Shown one piece after another: positions 45,916 through 54,829 of a DNA stretch of 64,000 bases. The notes under the pieces are model-generated. The model did not search any database. It saw only the letters and a list, made by a program, of their open reading frames with translations, and had not been told where the DNA came from. The stretch lies in assembly GCA_031368215.1 (NCBI GenBank), contig JANLRD010000008.1:1-64000 (forward strand), given 5' to 3'. The DNA comes from JANLQX01 sp031368215. GTDB lineage: Bacteria > Actinomycetota > Acidimicrobiia > Acidimicrobiales > JANYDT01. Positions within the stretch are counted from its first letter, which is position 1. Each line of letters starts with the position of its first letter. The position numbers were made by a program, and so were the translations under genes.

Positions 45916-47981
45916 CCTCAGTGCTCAGTTCCGAGTCGGACACGATCAGCCTCGAGGGCCTGGTTGACGCGTTCGATCAAGGAGTCGCAGATCGACTTCG
46001 TGTGCTGTCGGTGCACGTGCGTCGCCTCGTCGACGAGCGGCGGGCGAACGACCCGCTTCCTGACGATCCGTATCGCGGCCTGTACGTGTCGGACGAAGAA
46101 GCCGACGCACTCGCTGCCGAGAACGGTGAGTACGCGGTGTCGCCCCGCACGCGCCCGATGGCGTCAATCGATCTTCCCGCTGGCGGCACGCGTTCGGGTG
46201 ATCTTGTGCGCTACTTCGGGCTCAACTCGTTTGATCTGGATGTGCTGATCATCGCGGCAGCACCTGACATCGAGCAGCGCTTCGAGAAGCTGTTCGGTTA
46301 CTTGCACGATGACATCACCCGTCGGCGACCGAGTGTCGGCCTGGCCCTGGAACTGACCGGCCACGGATCAGCGAACGCGTGGGCGCGTGGTCGGCTCTCG
46401 ATGGAGGCACCGCTGATCCGCCACGGGCTCCTCACGGTCGACGAGCCGGGGCGTCCACTGCTCACCCGACCGCTGCGAGTGCCGGACCGCGTCCTCGGTC
46501 ACCTGCTCGGCGATGATCGCATCGAAGCGCAGGTTGAGCGCTCTCGCCTGCCATCGGTGGTTCTCACGATGCCCGATGCGGCCCGCCTCGGCCGTGGTCT
46601 GACAGCTGGGGTCACGCCCGTGTATCTGCAGGATGCCGGAGTGGGCATCGGTCTCGCTCTCGGATCCAGTGCGCTCGCGTCGATCGGATTGGAAGCGCTG
46701 TCGCTCGAGATCTCGGACGCGTCCGAGGCAGATCCGTTGTCTGTCGTTGTCGCAGCCATTCGCGAAGCGCGTTTGACGAATCGTGGACTGGTGGTTTCCG
46801 TCCCGGAATCAGTGGCTGATGCCAACCGTGAAGTACTGCGCGTGTTGGCCGACTCGGACTGGCCGGGGTTCATCGTGGGGTCCCATCCATGGGATCCATC
46901 GTGGTCGCAGAAGCCGATCGTGACAGAAGTTGTTCCGAGGCCCGACTCCGAGACGATGGAGTCGCTGTGGAGAGCGCAGTTCCCGGAACTCGACCGGGAG
47001 CAGTTGAACGAGGCGACACGTCAGCTTCGCCTGCGGCCTGATCAGATCGTGCGAGCATCGGAACTCGCTCATCGACGAGCCACCGGTGCGTCGCGTTCGG
47101 TCGCTCTCGACGACGTGAGCAACGCGGCGAGAGCGCAGAACTCCTCGCGACTGGAGCGTCTCGCCCGAAGACTTTCCCCAATGGTGACATGGGACGATCT
47201 TGTGCTCCCGGAGGACGTGACATCGCTGTTGTATGAAGTCGAGACCCGGTACCGGCGTCGTGATCAGGTCCACGGCGAATGGGGGATGGGCGGCAAGAAC
47301 AATCGCCGGCTGGGTGTCGTGTCCTTGTTCGCAGGGCCGAGCGGGGTGGGCAAGACCATGGCGGCTGAGGCGCTCGCCGGGTCCCTGGGCCTGGATCTCT
47401 ACCAAGTGAACCTGGCGACTGTCGTCGACAAGTACATCGGCGAGACCGAGAAGAACCTCGAGAAGATATTCGCTGCAGCCGAAGGGGTGAACGGAGTGAT
47501 TCTCTTCGATGAGGCCGATGCGCTGTTCGGCAAGAGGTCCGAGGTGAGCGATGCGAAGGACAGATACGCGAACGTCGAAGTCGCTTACCTTCTTCAGCGG
47601 CTGGAAACGTATGAAGGCGTCGCGGTGCTGGCCACGAATCTCCGCACGAACATCGATGACGCCTTCACACGGCGCCTGGATGTGGTCGTCGATTTTCCCG
47701 AGCCCGAGGAAGCGGACCGTCTGGTGCTTTGGGATCGTTGCATCGGACGACGGATACCCCGCAACGACGACATCGACCTCGAGTTTCTCGCCGCCAGGTT
47801 TCGCCTTTCGGGCGGCAACATCCGCAACATCGCAGTCTCGGCGGCATTTCTTGCCGCCTCCGATGAACGAGCGCTGTCGATGGGTGATCTTGTGCGGGCG
47901 ACGGCCCAGGAGTACCGCAAACTGGGAAGGCTCTTCACACCGAGCGAGTTCGGCCACTGGCATGCGCTCCTCACCGGATAA
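45912..47981 (+). CDS. AAA+ ATPase of the contractile injection system, Pvc15-like
   Basis: A 689-residue protein with a helical N-terminal half and a C-terminal AAA+ domain. Walker A is GPSGVGKTM near residue 478, Walker B ILFDEADALFG near 530, sensor-1 VLATNLRTNIDDAF, and the arginine-finger/second-region RRLDVVVDFPEP near 585. In PVC-like loci this ATPase assembles or loads effectors into the particle. GTG start overlaps the DUF4255 stop. Confidence 0.92.
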   Translation: MTSVLSSESDTISLEGLVDAFDQGVADRLRVLSVHVRRLVDERRANDPLPDDPYRGLYVSDEEADALAAENGEYAVSPRTRPMASIDLPAGGTRSGDLVRYFGLNSFDLDVLIIAAAPDIEQRFEKLFGYLHDDITRRRPSVGLALELTGHGSANAWARGRLSMEAPLIRHGLLTVDEPGRPLLTRPLRVPDRVLGHLLGDDRIEAQVERSRLPSVVLTMPDAARLGRGLTAGVTPVYLQDAGVGIGLALGSSALASIGLEALSLEISDASEADPLSVVVAAIREARLTNRGLVVSVPESVADANREVLRVLADSDWPGFIVGSHPWDPSWSQKPIVTEVVPRPDSETMESLWRAQFPELDREQLNEATRQLRLRPDQIVRASELAHRRATGASRSVALDDVSNAARAQNSSRLERLARRLSPMVTWDDLVLPEDVTSLLYEVETRYRRRDQVHGEWGMGGKNNRRLGVVSLFAGPSGVGKTMAAEALAGSLGLDLYQVNLATVVDKYIGETEKNLEKIFAAAEGVNGVILFDEADALFGKRSEVSDAKDRYANVEVAYLLQRLETYEGVAVLATNLRTNIDDAFTRRLDVVVDFPEPEEADRLVLWDRCIGRRIPRNDDIDLEFLAARFRLSGGNIRNIAVSAAFLAASDERALSMGDLVRATAQEYRKLGRLFTPSEFGHWHALLTG

Positions 47982-48010
47982 CCCCATCACCACCCAACAA
48001 GGAGCCTGAT

Positions 48011-48754
48011 ATGGCCGATTTCGAGCATCTCACCGTCGAGGGTGTCCGCACCCGACGTCCACAATCTCAGGTCGCAGACGCTGGAGCACCATTGGCAGGG
48101 CTTCACACCTCAATCGGGAATGCGGCGATCGCTCGGATGCTTCAGCGGGAGGTCGCTTCCGAGAATGAAGAACGCTTGCCGGAGGAAAAGGAAGGGATCC
48201 AGGCGAAGCACGATCCGTCACGAAACGGCCTGACCGACATGGCGCAACGGAAGTCAGCCCCCGAAGAGGGAGAGGAAGTGCAGGCGAAGCACGATGGCGC
48301 CGTGGCACAGCGAGCACCGGAAGTCGGACTAGCCGGCGGCGAGGTGTCGAGCGGGTTGTCGGAGCGGATCAACTCCCAACGCGGTGGCGGCAGCGCGCTC
48401 GACTCCTCCACGAAGGAACACATGGAAGACACGCTCGGTGCGCCGCTCGACGGTGTCCGGGTACACGTCGGAACGGAGTCGGACCAGCTGAACCACGCGA
48501 TAACGGCGAAGGCGTTCACGACCGGCAACGACGTCTTCGTCCGGTCGGATCAGTATTCGCCGGGAAGCTCCTCGACGCAGCGCCTGCTGGCCCATGAGCT
48601 GACCCACGTGGTCCAGCAGCGCTCGATGTCTGGCGGGGAAGGGGGTATGTCGGTCGGGGCTGCGGACACCTCCGACGAACGCGAGGCCGATGCGGTCGCC
48701 GACGTTGCCGTGCAGCGGTCGGTGCAACGCGACGCGGACGCGGAAGTCGAATAG
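48011..48754 (+). CDS. DUF4157 protein of the injection system
   Basis: A 247-residue protein with the DUF4157 domain (residues ~110-215): MEDTLGAPLDGVRVHVG and the zincin-like LLAHELTHVVQQRS with HExxH near residue 195. Its N-terminal third is acidic and repetitive, with QAKHD at two places and NIA-like AIARMLQRE. DUF4157 proteins are a hallmark of eCIS loci and are often effectors or effector carriers; whether this one cleaves protein is unknown. The tail VQRSVQRDADAEVE echoes QRS motifs in the disordered protein of the same locus. Confidence 0.88.
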   Translation: MADFEHLTVEGVRTRRPQSQVADAGAPLAGLHTSIGNAAIARMLQREVASENEERLPEEKEGIQAKHDPSRNGLTDMAQRKSAPEEGEEVQAKHDGAVAQRAPEVGLAGGEVSSGLSERINSQRGGGSALDSSTKEHMEDTLGAPLDGVRVHVGTESDQLNHAITAKAFTTGNDVFVRSDQYSPGSSSTQRLLAHELTHVVQQRSMSGGEGGMSVGAADTSDEREADAVADVAVQRSVQRDADAEVE

Positions 48755-49246
48755 GCAATCAAAGAAGCCAAGCCACGGAGCATCGGGGTTGCGTCGATGG
48801 TGGCTCGCCGGCTGTCGACCGATCAGGCGTCGTCGAGCCAACGGTCGCCGATGAAGCTCCTGGCATTTCCGACGGCGACGCGGAGCAGACTGTTCGTCGC
48901 CGCGTCCGACGGTTCGGTGAAGCTCGCCCAAGGGGTGATCGTCGTGCGAAGTAGGACTCTTCCCTCCGCCGGTCGACTCGCGGGAGCCGGCTTTGTGACT
49001 TCGGTTCGCGCGCCCGGAGCTCTTGCTCTTTTTGCGTCGACCGCGCAGTGCCCATCGTGGCCTCGTTGGTATGTCGCCGGCAATTCTCGTCGACTGTGCA
49101 GATCACTGCCACGGACGCGGCTGGTCGCTGCCTCATCGGGCAGCCTCGCCTGCGCTCCCGGCCGACCATGGGGTCCTTCCCGTGTCTGCCGCTGCCGAAG
49201 ACCATGGGATCACCACTGGTCCGAGCGACCCGCACGGAGGTCCTTT
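48755..49246. other. Intergenic region between the ATPase/DUF4157 unit and the sheath operon
   Basis: These 492 bp hold no frame with recognisable similarity; the long open frames on both strands have irregular composition. GAGC-TCTT-GCTC followed by five T lies at about 49018-49034 and could be a weak terminator or chance. A GGAGG (49236-49240) belongs to the sheath gene. A promoter for the structural operon is expected here but I cannot name it. Confidence 0.4.
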
Positions 49247-50764
49247 ATGCCGCAGTATCTGTCACCCGGCGTCTACGTCGAAGAAGTCCCGTCAGGGAGT
49301 CAACCCATCGAGGGGGTGGGTACTGCTGTCGCGGCCTTCGTCGGGTTGTCGGAGAAGGGCCCGTTCAATGAGCCAACGCTCGTGACGAACTGGACCCAGT
49401 ACCAGAGCGTGTTCGGTGACTTCGTTGACGGCACGTATCTGAGTCACTCGGTGTACGGCTTCTTTCAGAACGGCGGTGGTACGGCCTACGTGGTGCGTAT
49501 CGGCCAGGAGGGCGGTAGTCAGCCGAAGGCGCGTGCCGAGTTGCCATCGGCGGCGCAGGCCGGGTTGCCGGCCGTTCGTGTGCAGGCCGCGTCGGACGGT
49601 CCCGGTGGAAACAACCTGAGTGTTGAGGTCTCCGACGCCACTGAGGCCACGGAAGATACGTTCAAGCTGACCGTGAAGCGTGGCGCGCAAGCCGAGGAGA
49701 CCTTCGACAACGTGTCGATCAAGAAGGGCAAGACGAACGTCGCCACCGTGGTGAACGCTCAGTCGAAGCTTCTGCAGATCGAGGAAGTCAAGGGCGGTGA
49801 ACTCGTTCGCCCGGCGAACGGTACCTACGCCCTTGCCGGTGGCGCGGCTTCCGCTCCGGCTCGTGTCCAGGCCACGGACTACGTCGGCGATTCTGCGAAG
49901 CGCACCGGCTTCGGCGGCCTCGAGTCAGTCGATCCCGTCACCATGGTCGCCTGCCCCGACTTGATGGCGCTCTACGAGCGAGGCGTGATCGATCTCGAGG
50001 GTGTTCAGGCGGTACAGACCGCGATGATGAACCACTGTGAGCTCATGGGCGATCGGGTGGCGATTCTCGATGCGCCGCCGGCAATGAACGCGCAGCAGGT
50101 TCGCGAATGGCGTCAGGGGAAGGCCGGGTATGACTCGAAGTACTCGGCCCTGTACTGGCCGTGGATTCGCGTGTTCGACCCAATCTCCGGCAAGAACACG
50201 CCAGTCCCGCCGTCGGGCCACATGGCCGGTGTGTGGAGTCGCAACGACAACGAACGCGGGGTGCACAAGGCACCTGCCAATGAAGTCGTTCGAGGTGCCG
50301 TCGGTCTCGCGCTGAACATCACCAAGGGCGAGCACGATCTTCTCAACCCGATAGGCGTCAACTGCATTCGGGCGTTCCCGGGGCGAGGCATTCGTGTTTG
50401 GGGTGCCCGCACCCTTTCGAGCGAGCCCGAATGGCGCTACCTGAACGTCCGGCGACTCTTCAACTTCGTCGAGGAGTCGATCTTCGAAGGCACACAATGG
50501 GTCGTGTTCGAGCCCAACGACCAGGCATTGTGGGCCCGCGTGTCACGAACCATCAACGCGTTTCTGTTCAACGTCTGGCGCTCCGGTGCACTGTTCGGCG
50601 AAACCGCCGATCAAGCCTTCTACGTGAAGTGCGATGAGGAGACGAATCCGCCGGAAGTGCGAGACGTGGGTCAGCTCATCGTCGAGATCGGCATTGCTCC
50701 TGTGAAGCCGGCTGAGTTCGTTGTGTTCCGCATCGCTCAGTTCTCCGGCACACCCAACGAGTGA
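49247..50764 (+). CDS. Contractile tail sheath protein
   Basis: A 505-residue sheath subunit. It opens MPQYLSPGVYVEEVPSGSQP, the universal start of phage-like sheaths, continues with TAVAAFVGLSEKGP and NGGGTAYVVRI, and ends with the conserved core: RVAILDAPP, AALYWPW-like YSALYWPWIRV, PPSGHMAGVWSRND, GVNCIRAFPGRGIRVWGARTL, RRLFNFVEESI and WARVSRTINAFLFNVWRSGAL. About 150 residues in the middle (roughly 90-240) are an insertion domain facing outward. ATG 49247 has a GGAGG SD; the longer frame is discarded. Confidence 0.95.
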   Translation: MPQYLSPGVYVEEVPSGSQPIEGVGTAVAAFVGLSEKGPFNEPTLVTNWTQYQSVFGDFVDGTYLSHSVYGFFQNGGGTAYVVRIGQEGGSQPKARAELPSAAQAGLPAVRVQAASDGPGGNNLSVEVSDATEATEDTFKLTVKRGAQAEETFDNVSIKKGKTNVATVVNAQSKLLQIEEVKGGELVRPANGTYALAGGAASAPARVQATDYVGDSAKRTGFGGLESVDPVTMVACPDLMALYERGVIDLEGVQAVQTAMMNHCELMGDRVAILDAPPAMNAQQVREWRQGKAGYDSKYSALYWPWIRVFDPISGKNTPVPPSGHMAGVWSRNDNERGVHKAPANEVVRGAVGLALNITKGEHDLLNPIGVNCIRAFPGRGIRVWGARTLSSEPEWRYLNVRRLFNFVEESIFEGTQWVVFEPNDQALWARVSRTINAFLFNVWRSGALFGETADQAFYVKCDEETNPPEVRDVGQLIVEIGIAPVKPAEFVVFRIAQFSGTPNE

Positions 50765-50848
50765 CCGGATCGTCGGTCTTCGGGCCGATAGCAAATCCGA
50801 ATCGAAGCGTTACAAGTCCAAACCCTGGAATGAAAGTGAAGTCCCAAC

Positions 50849-51316
50849 ATGGCAGCTGGTGAAGATCCGGTCGTAGGTCTCAACTTTTTCCTCGAGCTCG
50901 ACGGCGTCCAGATCGGCTCGTTCCGGGAGTGCTCCGGTATCGAAGTCGAAGTGGAGATCATCGAGTCGAAGGAAACCGACGGCACCGGCAAGATGGTGAT
51001 TCGCAAGATCCCCGGAGCCAACAAGTACACGCCCGTCACGATGAAGAAGGGGCAGACGTCCGACACCGGCCTCTGGAAGAAGTTCGCCGAATCGTTGGGC
51101 TCCCAGAACATCGGTGGGAAGCGACCCGGAGGGTTCAAGCGTCTCACCGGGGCGATCGTCATCAAGGATCCCTCGGGCTCGAACGAGGTCGTTCGCTACG
51201 AGTTCGTCGAAGCCTGGATCTCGAAGTACAAAGGCGGCGAGCTCAACGCAACCAGCAACAACCTCGCGCTCGAAGAAGTCACGATCGTGCATGAGGGTAT
51301 GCAGCGAGTGAAGTGA
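50849..51316 (+). CDS. Inner tube protein (first copy)
   Basis: A 155-residue T4 gp19/Hcp-like tube protein. NFFLELDGVQIGSFRECSGIEVEVEIIESKE is typical of the first strands, KKGQTSDTGLWKKF the middle, and NNLALEEVTIVHEGM the end. It lies right after the sheath, as in all such loci, and forms the hollow tube. A second, baseplate-side tube protein follows at 54386. Confidence 0.92.
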   Translation: MAAGEDPVVGLNFFLELDGVQIGSFRECSGIEVEVEIIESKETDGTGKMVIRKIPGANKYTPVTMKKGQTSDTGLWKKFAESLGSQNIGGKRPGGFKRLTGAIVIKDPSGSNEVVRYEFVEAWISKYKGGELNATSNNLALEEVTIVHEGMQRVK

Positions 51317-51319
51317 TCC

Positions 51320-51688
51320 TTGCAGACCACCTACGACTTCGAGCTCCCAAGGGGGTTTGTCGATGATGAAGGCATCGTGCACCGAAGCGGCACGATGCGT
51401 CTCGCCACCGCTCGCGACGAGTTACTGCCGCTTTCGGACATGCGTGTCAAGGACAACCCGGCCTACCTGTCAGTCGTGCTCCTGGCCCGCGTTGTCACGA
51501 AACTCGGAACGCTTTCGAGTGTGCACGGCGACATCATCGAGAACCTGTTCGCATCGGACCTGGCCTTCCTCCAGGACCTCTACCGACGCATCAACCAGGA
51601 AGGGCATACACGTGCGAGCGTGCAGTGTCCCTCATGCAACTCCACGTTTGCCGTGGACGTGGCAGGTGGTTCGTCGGGGGGATCCTGA
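51320..51688 (+). CDS. Phage-tail-assembly-like protein with zinc motif
   Basis: A 122-residue protein typical of actinobacterial injection-system loci: YDFELPRGFVDDEG, RDELLPLSDMRVKDNPAYL and DLAFLQDLYRRIN. The C-terminus has CPSC in VQCPSCNSTFAVDV, half of a zinc-binding pair. It resembles phage tail-assembly proteins placed between tube and tape measure. The start is TTG at 51320, three bases after the tube stop; no ATG is suitable. Confidence 0.72.
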   Translation: MQTTYDFELPRGFVDDEGIVHRSGTMRLATARDELLPLSDMRVKDNPAYLSVVLLARVVTKLGTLSSVHGDIIENLFASDLAFLQDLYRRINQEGHTRASVQCPSCNSTFAVDVAGGSSGGS

Positions 51689-51843
51689 CGTACGCGGCTG
51701 ACCGGCTCTATGAGGAGGTCGCGTACGTGGCATATCACTTCCACTGGTCCATGAACGAGCTCTTGGACCTCGACCATCCGACACGTCGGCGTTTCGTAGA
51801 TGAGATCGCGTCGATCAATCGGCGCATGGGTGAAGGCGAGTGA
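51634..51843 (+). CDS. DUF6760-like small protein with uncertain start
   Basis: A small CIS-locus protein whose recognisable core is LYEEVAYVAYHFHWSMNELL then RRRFVDEIASINRRMGEGE, which fits DUF6760 family members found after tail-assembly genes. Homology begins at about ILTYAADRLYEE. Upstream in-frame starts are ATG 51634 and GTG 51625, both inside the previous gene; CTG 51684 would overlap its stop and follow six G residues, a plausible non-canonical start. The true N-terminus is open. Confidence 0.65.
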   Translation: MQLHVCRGRGRWFVGGILTYAADRLYEEVAYVAYHFHWSMNELLDLDHPTRRRFVDEIASINRRMGEGE

Positions 51844-51865
51844 CATGGGTGGGGGTGTGTGAGAG

Positions 51866-54382
51866 ATGGCCTGGTGGCAGGTGTGGAGGCGAAGTGACGA
51901 CAGTGTGACTGTCCCGAACTCAGGCGCGTCCCCGGAGGGTTCAGGTGGCGTCGATGGCGGTCCGTCCGCGGCGACCGCTCCCGCAGGAAATCCGACGCCG
52001 GTGATCCACCGGGTGCCTGATGCGGAGTCGACAGCCGCGGTCAGTCAACCCCGTGAACCGCAGGGCTGGCGACTGTTGCCACCGCCCGAGTTGCTCGCGC
52101 ACAACGCGATGCCGGTCACCGCAAACATGGCGGTGCAGCGCTCGCTCGCTGCGCATATCCCGGTATCGCAGCTCGCCGCGACCTCACGTCCTCTCGGCCA
52201 CGAGCGTCGTGCAGACGGCCCCATTGGCACAGTGGCGTCGGTGCTGCGCACGGTGTCGGCGTCGGCGTCGGCTCTCCTCCCGGCCACACATATCGCGGGT
52301 ACAGACCTCGTGTTGCGACGGAAGACGGCAGCCGGCGAAGGCCCCATGACTGAGGAGTACTCGACACCCGCATCGCGTCCCAGGCCATCGGCGAACTCAC
52401 CCGTGGAAGGGTCTTCCGAGACCACGCCGTCACCCGCCTCGTTGATGTCAGCGTCCGAAGCGGGACGCGAACCTCCAACCGAGCCGATGGCGTTGCGAGC
52501 ACTTGGCGTCACGTCACCGCTACTTTCGGACTTCACGCCCGCGACTTCTCTGACGAGTGCATTGCCCTTTGCCGCTCCATCGCTGGCCGGATCTGCTGCG
52601 TCCACGTCGATCGCACGAAGCCCTGGCGATCCCGGCACGACCGAGTCAGCTTCTCCGAGCGACATGCCGGTCACCGCTCGTCAGCGTCGGGTCATCGAGG
52701 TGCGATCGGCCAACGAGCCGGTGTCGCTCTCGGCCTTCGCGGCCACGGCTTCGCCCTCGCCCTCGTCGGTTGTAGCGCGAACTGCAGATCGAACGAGCGC
52801 GCCGCCTGCGGACAACTCCCAGGCCGTTCGTCGGTCACCTTCGGGTGAAGACGGGGAAGGGGAATTCGAGTCCACCTCCGGGCCTTCCACGTCTCCGCTT
52901 CCGGAGATACGTCCGACGGTCGGCCGGCGAGTTGGCTTGGGAATGCCTATGAACGCGTTGCCTCCGTCGGCGATCTCGCGACTGCCTGAGTCCGATCCGT
53001 TCGCCGGCTGGAACGAACCAGAGATGCCGCTCGCTCCCGGTTCACCAACCTCACCAGGCTCTGTGGGAGGTGGCGCCCGCGGGATGGCGTCCTGGTCGGA
53101 GGGGGGACTTTCGCCCGGGTTGCCGTCGGCGTCGGGCGCTCCGGACTCGACTTCTGTTCGGAGGTCCGCAGATGGTGCGTCGCCCGGATCCAGCGCGCCG
53201 TCATCGCCGGAATCGCCAGTCCGAAGCGCAGGCTCCATCGACGTTGATGAGTCGACGTCCTCGGATCCCGAGTCGCACGAGGTGCCCGCCCTGGTGCTGA
53301 GCGGCCTTGTCGAACATGCTCCGCTTGTCGGGCACCGGCGGCTCGACCGTTCGCTCGACGAATCGTTGGCACCGGTTTCGGTGGCGGGCACCGAGCGCGG
53401 TGTGACGTCAGTTCGAGTCCGATGGGGGACCGGTTCCGAGTCGCCGAACGCGGGCACTCACGAGAACGGCGGAGTAGGACCCGGTTCGCCGATCAACCGC
53501 AACGTCGACGTGCCGAGGGACCCGTCGAGCCCTTCGGGCTTTGGACGGGACAATCGGACTCGCTCCGACAGTCGTGAGCCGATGGTGACGCCGACTCCGA
53601 GCCCGAACGTGAACCGCTCAACTTCGACCGGCTCAGTCGGCTCGAGTAACGCTCCGTCGGCTCTCTCGCCGCAGCGTTCGTTGGAACATCCGGGTTCGCC
53701 ACCAGCACCTCTCGCACCCGCAGGAACCGCTCAACAGTCTCCTGTCGGCGCTGGTTCGCCGACGAGTCCCGGCATCGCGAGTGCAACGATCACTCGCCTC
53801 GAATCCTCCGGTGACAGCTCTGGCACGTCGGAATCGTCGCACCTCCGAACCGTCGATCGTTCTGAGGACGAGCCGGCGGCTCCCCTCCGGCCTTGGCAGG
53901 ACGCGTATCCCGTTCCGAGTCTTCTTGTGGCTGGATCGGGTGCTGCTGTCGGCCGGGAAGCCGGCCCGCTCCTCCGAACTCCTGATCCCTCTGCAGGTCG
54001 GGCAACCACCCTGCCCGTGGTCAACGTGAACCGGGCCGCCGCTCAGGCTTCCTCGACAGCTGTGATGATGCTTCAACGCGAGCCCCAGCTCGGCGCGGCG
54101 CAGGCATCGGGCCAGTCGAACCACGCCTCGCCATCCTCCGACCATGGGAACGGTGACGCGGAGATGGCCCCCACGCACCCAGCGGACGGCCCGTCGACGG
54201 CAGTCGGTGGTGAATCCGCGGCGGGAGGGGCCCCCGGGGCCAGTGGTCCCACCTCTGCGCAGGCGGATGCCGAGCTCGATCGATTGGCGGGGAAGCTCTA
54301 CGAACGCATCCGTCAGCGTGTGCGCCGGGAGCTTCTTGACGACCGCGAACGCGCCGGCTTTGCCCTCGATGGGATGCGGTGA
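51866..54382 (+). CDS. Large disordered Ser/Pro-rich protein with helical C-terminal tag
   Basis: An 838-residue protein almost without hydrophobic cores: Ser, Pro, Thr, Ala and Gly dominate from residue 15 to 790. Scattered short motifs (VQRSLAAH, RSPGDP) recur. The last ~30 residues are a predicted charged helix, ELDRLAGKLYERIRQRVRRELL then DDRERAGFALDGMR, similar to C-termini I associate with other actinobacterial CIS proteins. It sits where tape-measure or length-setting proteins lie, yet lacks the usual transmembrane/coiled-coil nature of a tape measure. A scaffold, length ruler or lumen cargo are all possible. ATG 51866 follows GAGAG. Confidence 0.7.
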   Translation: MAWWQVWRRSDDSVTVPNSGASPEGSGGVDGGPSAATAPAGNPTPVIHRVPDAESTAAVSQPREPQGWRLLPPPELLAHNAMPVTANMAVQRSLAAHIPVSQLAATSRPLGHERRADGPIGTVASVLRTVSASASALLPATHIAGTDLVLRRKTAAGEGPMTEEYSTPASRPRPSANSPVEGSSETTPSPASLMSASEAGREPPTEPMALRALGVTSPLLSDFTPATSLTSALPFAAPSLAGSAASTSIARSPGDPGTTESASPSDMPVTARQRRVIEVRSANEPVSLSAFAATASPSPSSVVARTADRTSAPPADNSQAVRRSPSGEDGEGEFESTSGPSTSPLPEIRPTVGRRVGLGMPMNALPPSAISRLPESDPFAGWNEPEMPLAPGSPTSPGSVGGGARGMASWSEGGLSPGLPSASGAPDSTSVRRSADGASPGSSAPSSPESPVRSAGSIDVDESTSSDPESHEVPALVLSGLVEHAPLVGHRRLDRSLDESLAPVSVAGTERGVTSVRVRWGTGSESPNAGTHENGGVGPGSPINRNVDVPRDPSSPSGFGRDNRTRSDSREPMVTPTPSPNVNRSTSTGSVGSSNAPSALSPQRSLEHPGSPPAPLAPAGTAQQSPVGAGSPTSPGIASATITRLESSGDSSGTSESSHLRTVDRSEDEPAAPLRPWQDAYPVPSLLVAGSGAAVGREAGPLLRTPDPSAGRATTLPVVNVNRAAAQASSTAVMMLQREPQLGAAQASGQSNHASPSSDHGNGDAEMAPTHPADGPSTAVGGESAAGGAPGASGPTSAQADAELDRLAGKLYERIRQRVRRELLDDRERAGFALDGMR

Positions 54383-54385
54383 GCC

Positions 54386-54829
54386 ATGGCTGATCTGAAA
54401 CCTGACCATCCCAACGCACTCGCCCAGTTTTCGGTCCACGTCGATGGCCTTGATCTCGGGCAGTTCACCGGGTGCGAAGGACTTGCCGCGGAGTACACGG
54501 TCGAGGAGGTTGTCGAAGGCGGGAACAATTCGTATGTGTACAAACTTCCCAGTCGAGTGAAGTACACGAACGTCAAACTCTCCCGGCTCCTGACGAAGGA
54601 CTCCGGCAAGACCGCGGCATGGTTCTCCAAGTACGCCAAAGGCGGTCAGAAGCGGGGGCAGGCGACGATCACCCTCTTCGACGTCAAGGGCAAGGCGATC
54701 TGTCGCTGGGAGCTCAAAGAGGTCCATCCGCTCAAGTGGACCGGCCCGAACTTCTCAACTGACGGTTCGGGCGTCGCCAAGGAAACGCTCGAGCTGATCT
54801 ACCACGGGTTTGATTGGAAGCCGGCATGA
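54386..54829 (+). CDS. Inner tube protein (second copy, baseplate side)
   Basis: A 147-residue T4 gp19-like tube protein: NALAQFSVHVDGLDLGQFTGCEG, LPSRVKYTNVKLSRLLTKDS, and ITLFDVKGKAICRWELKEVHPLKW. It is clearly diverged from the first tube protein, as expected for the initiator ring that joins the spike to the tube. Stop overlaps the next start (ATGA). Confidence 0.9.
   Translation: MADLKPDHPNALAQFSVHVDGLDLGQFTGCEGLAAEYTVEEVVEGGNNSYVYKLPSRVKYTNVKLSRLLTKDSGKTAAWFSKYAKGGQKRGQATITLFDVKGKAICRWELKEVHPLKWTGPNFSTDGSGVAKETLELIYHGFDWKPA

Noticed and set aside
46809..47993. 394-codon frame opposite the AAA+ ATPase
   Set aside because: Shadow of the Walker-motif domain; no domain of its own.
48797..49246. 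N-terminal 150-residue extension of the sheath protein
   Set aside because: Composition is irregular and the universal sheath N-terminus with a GGAGG SD starts at 49247.
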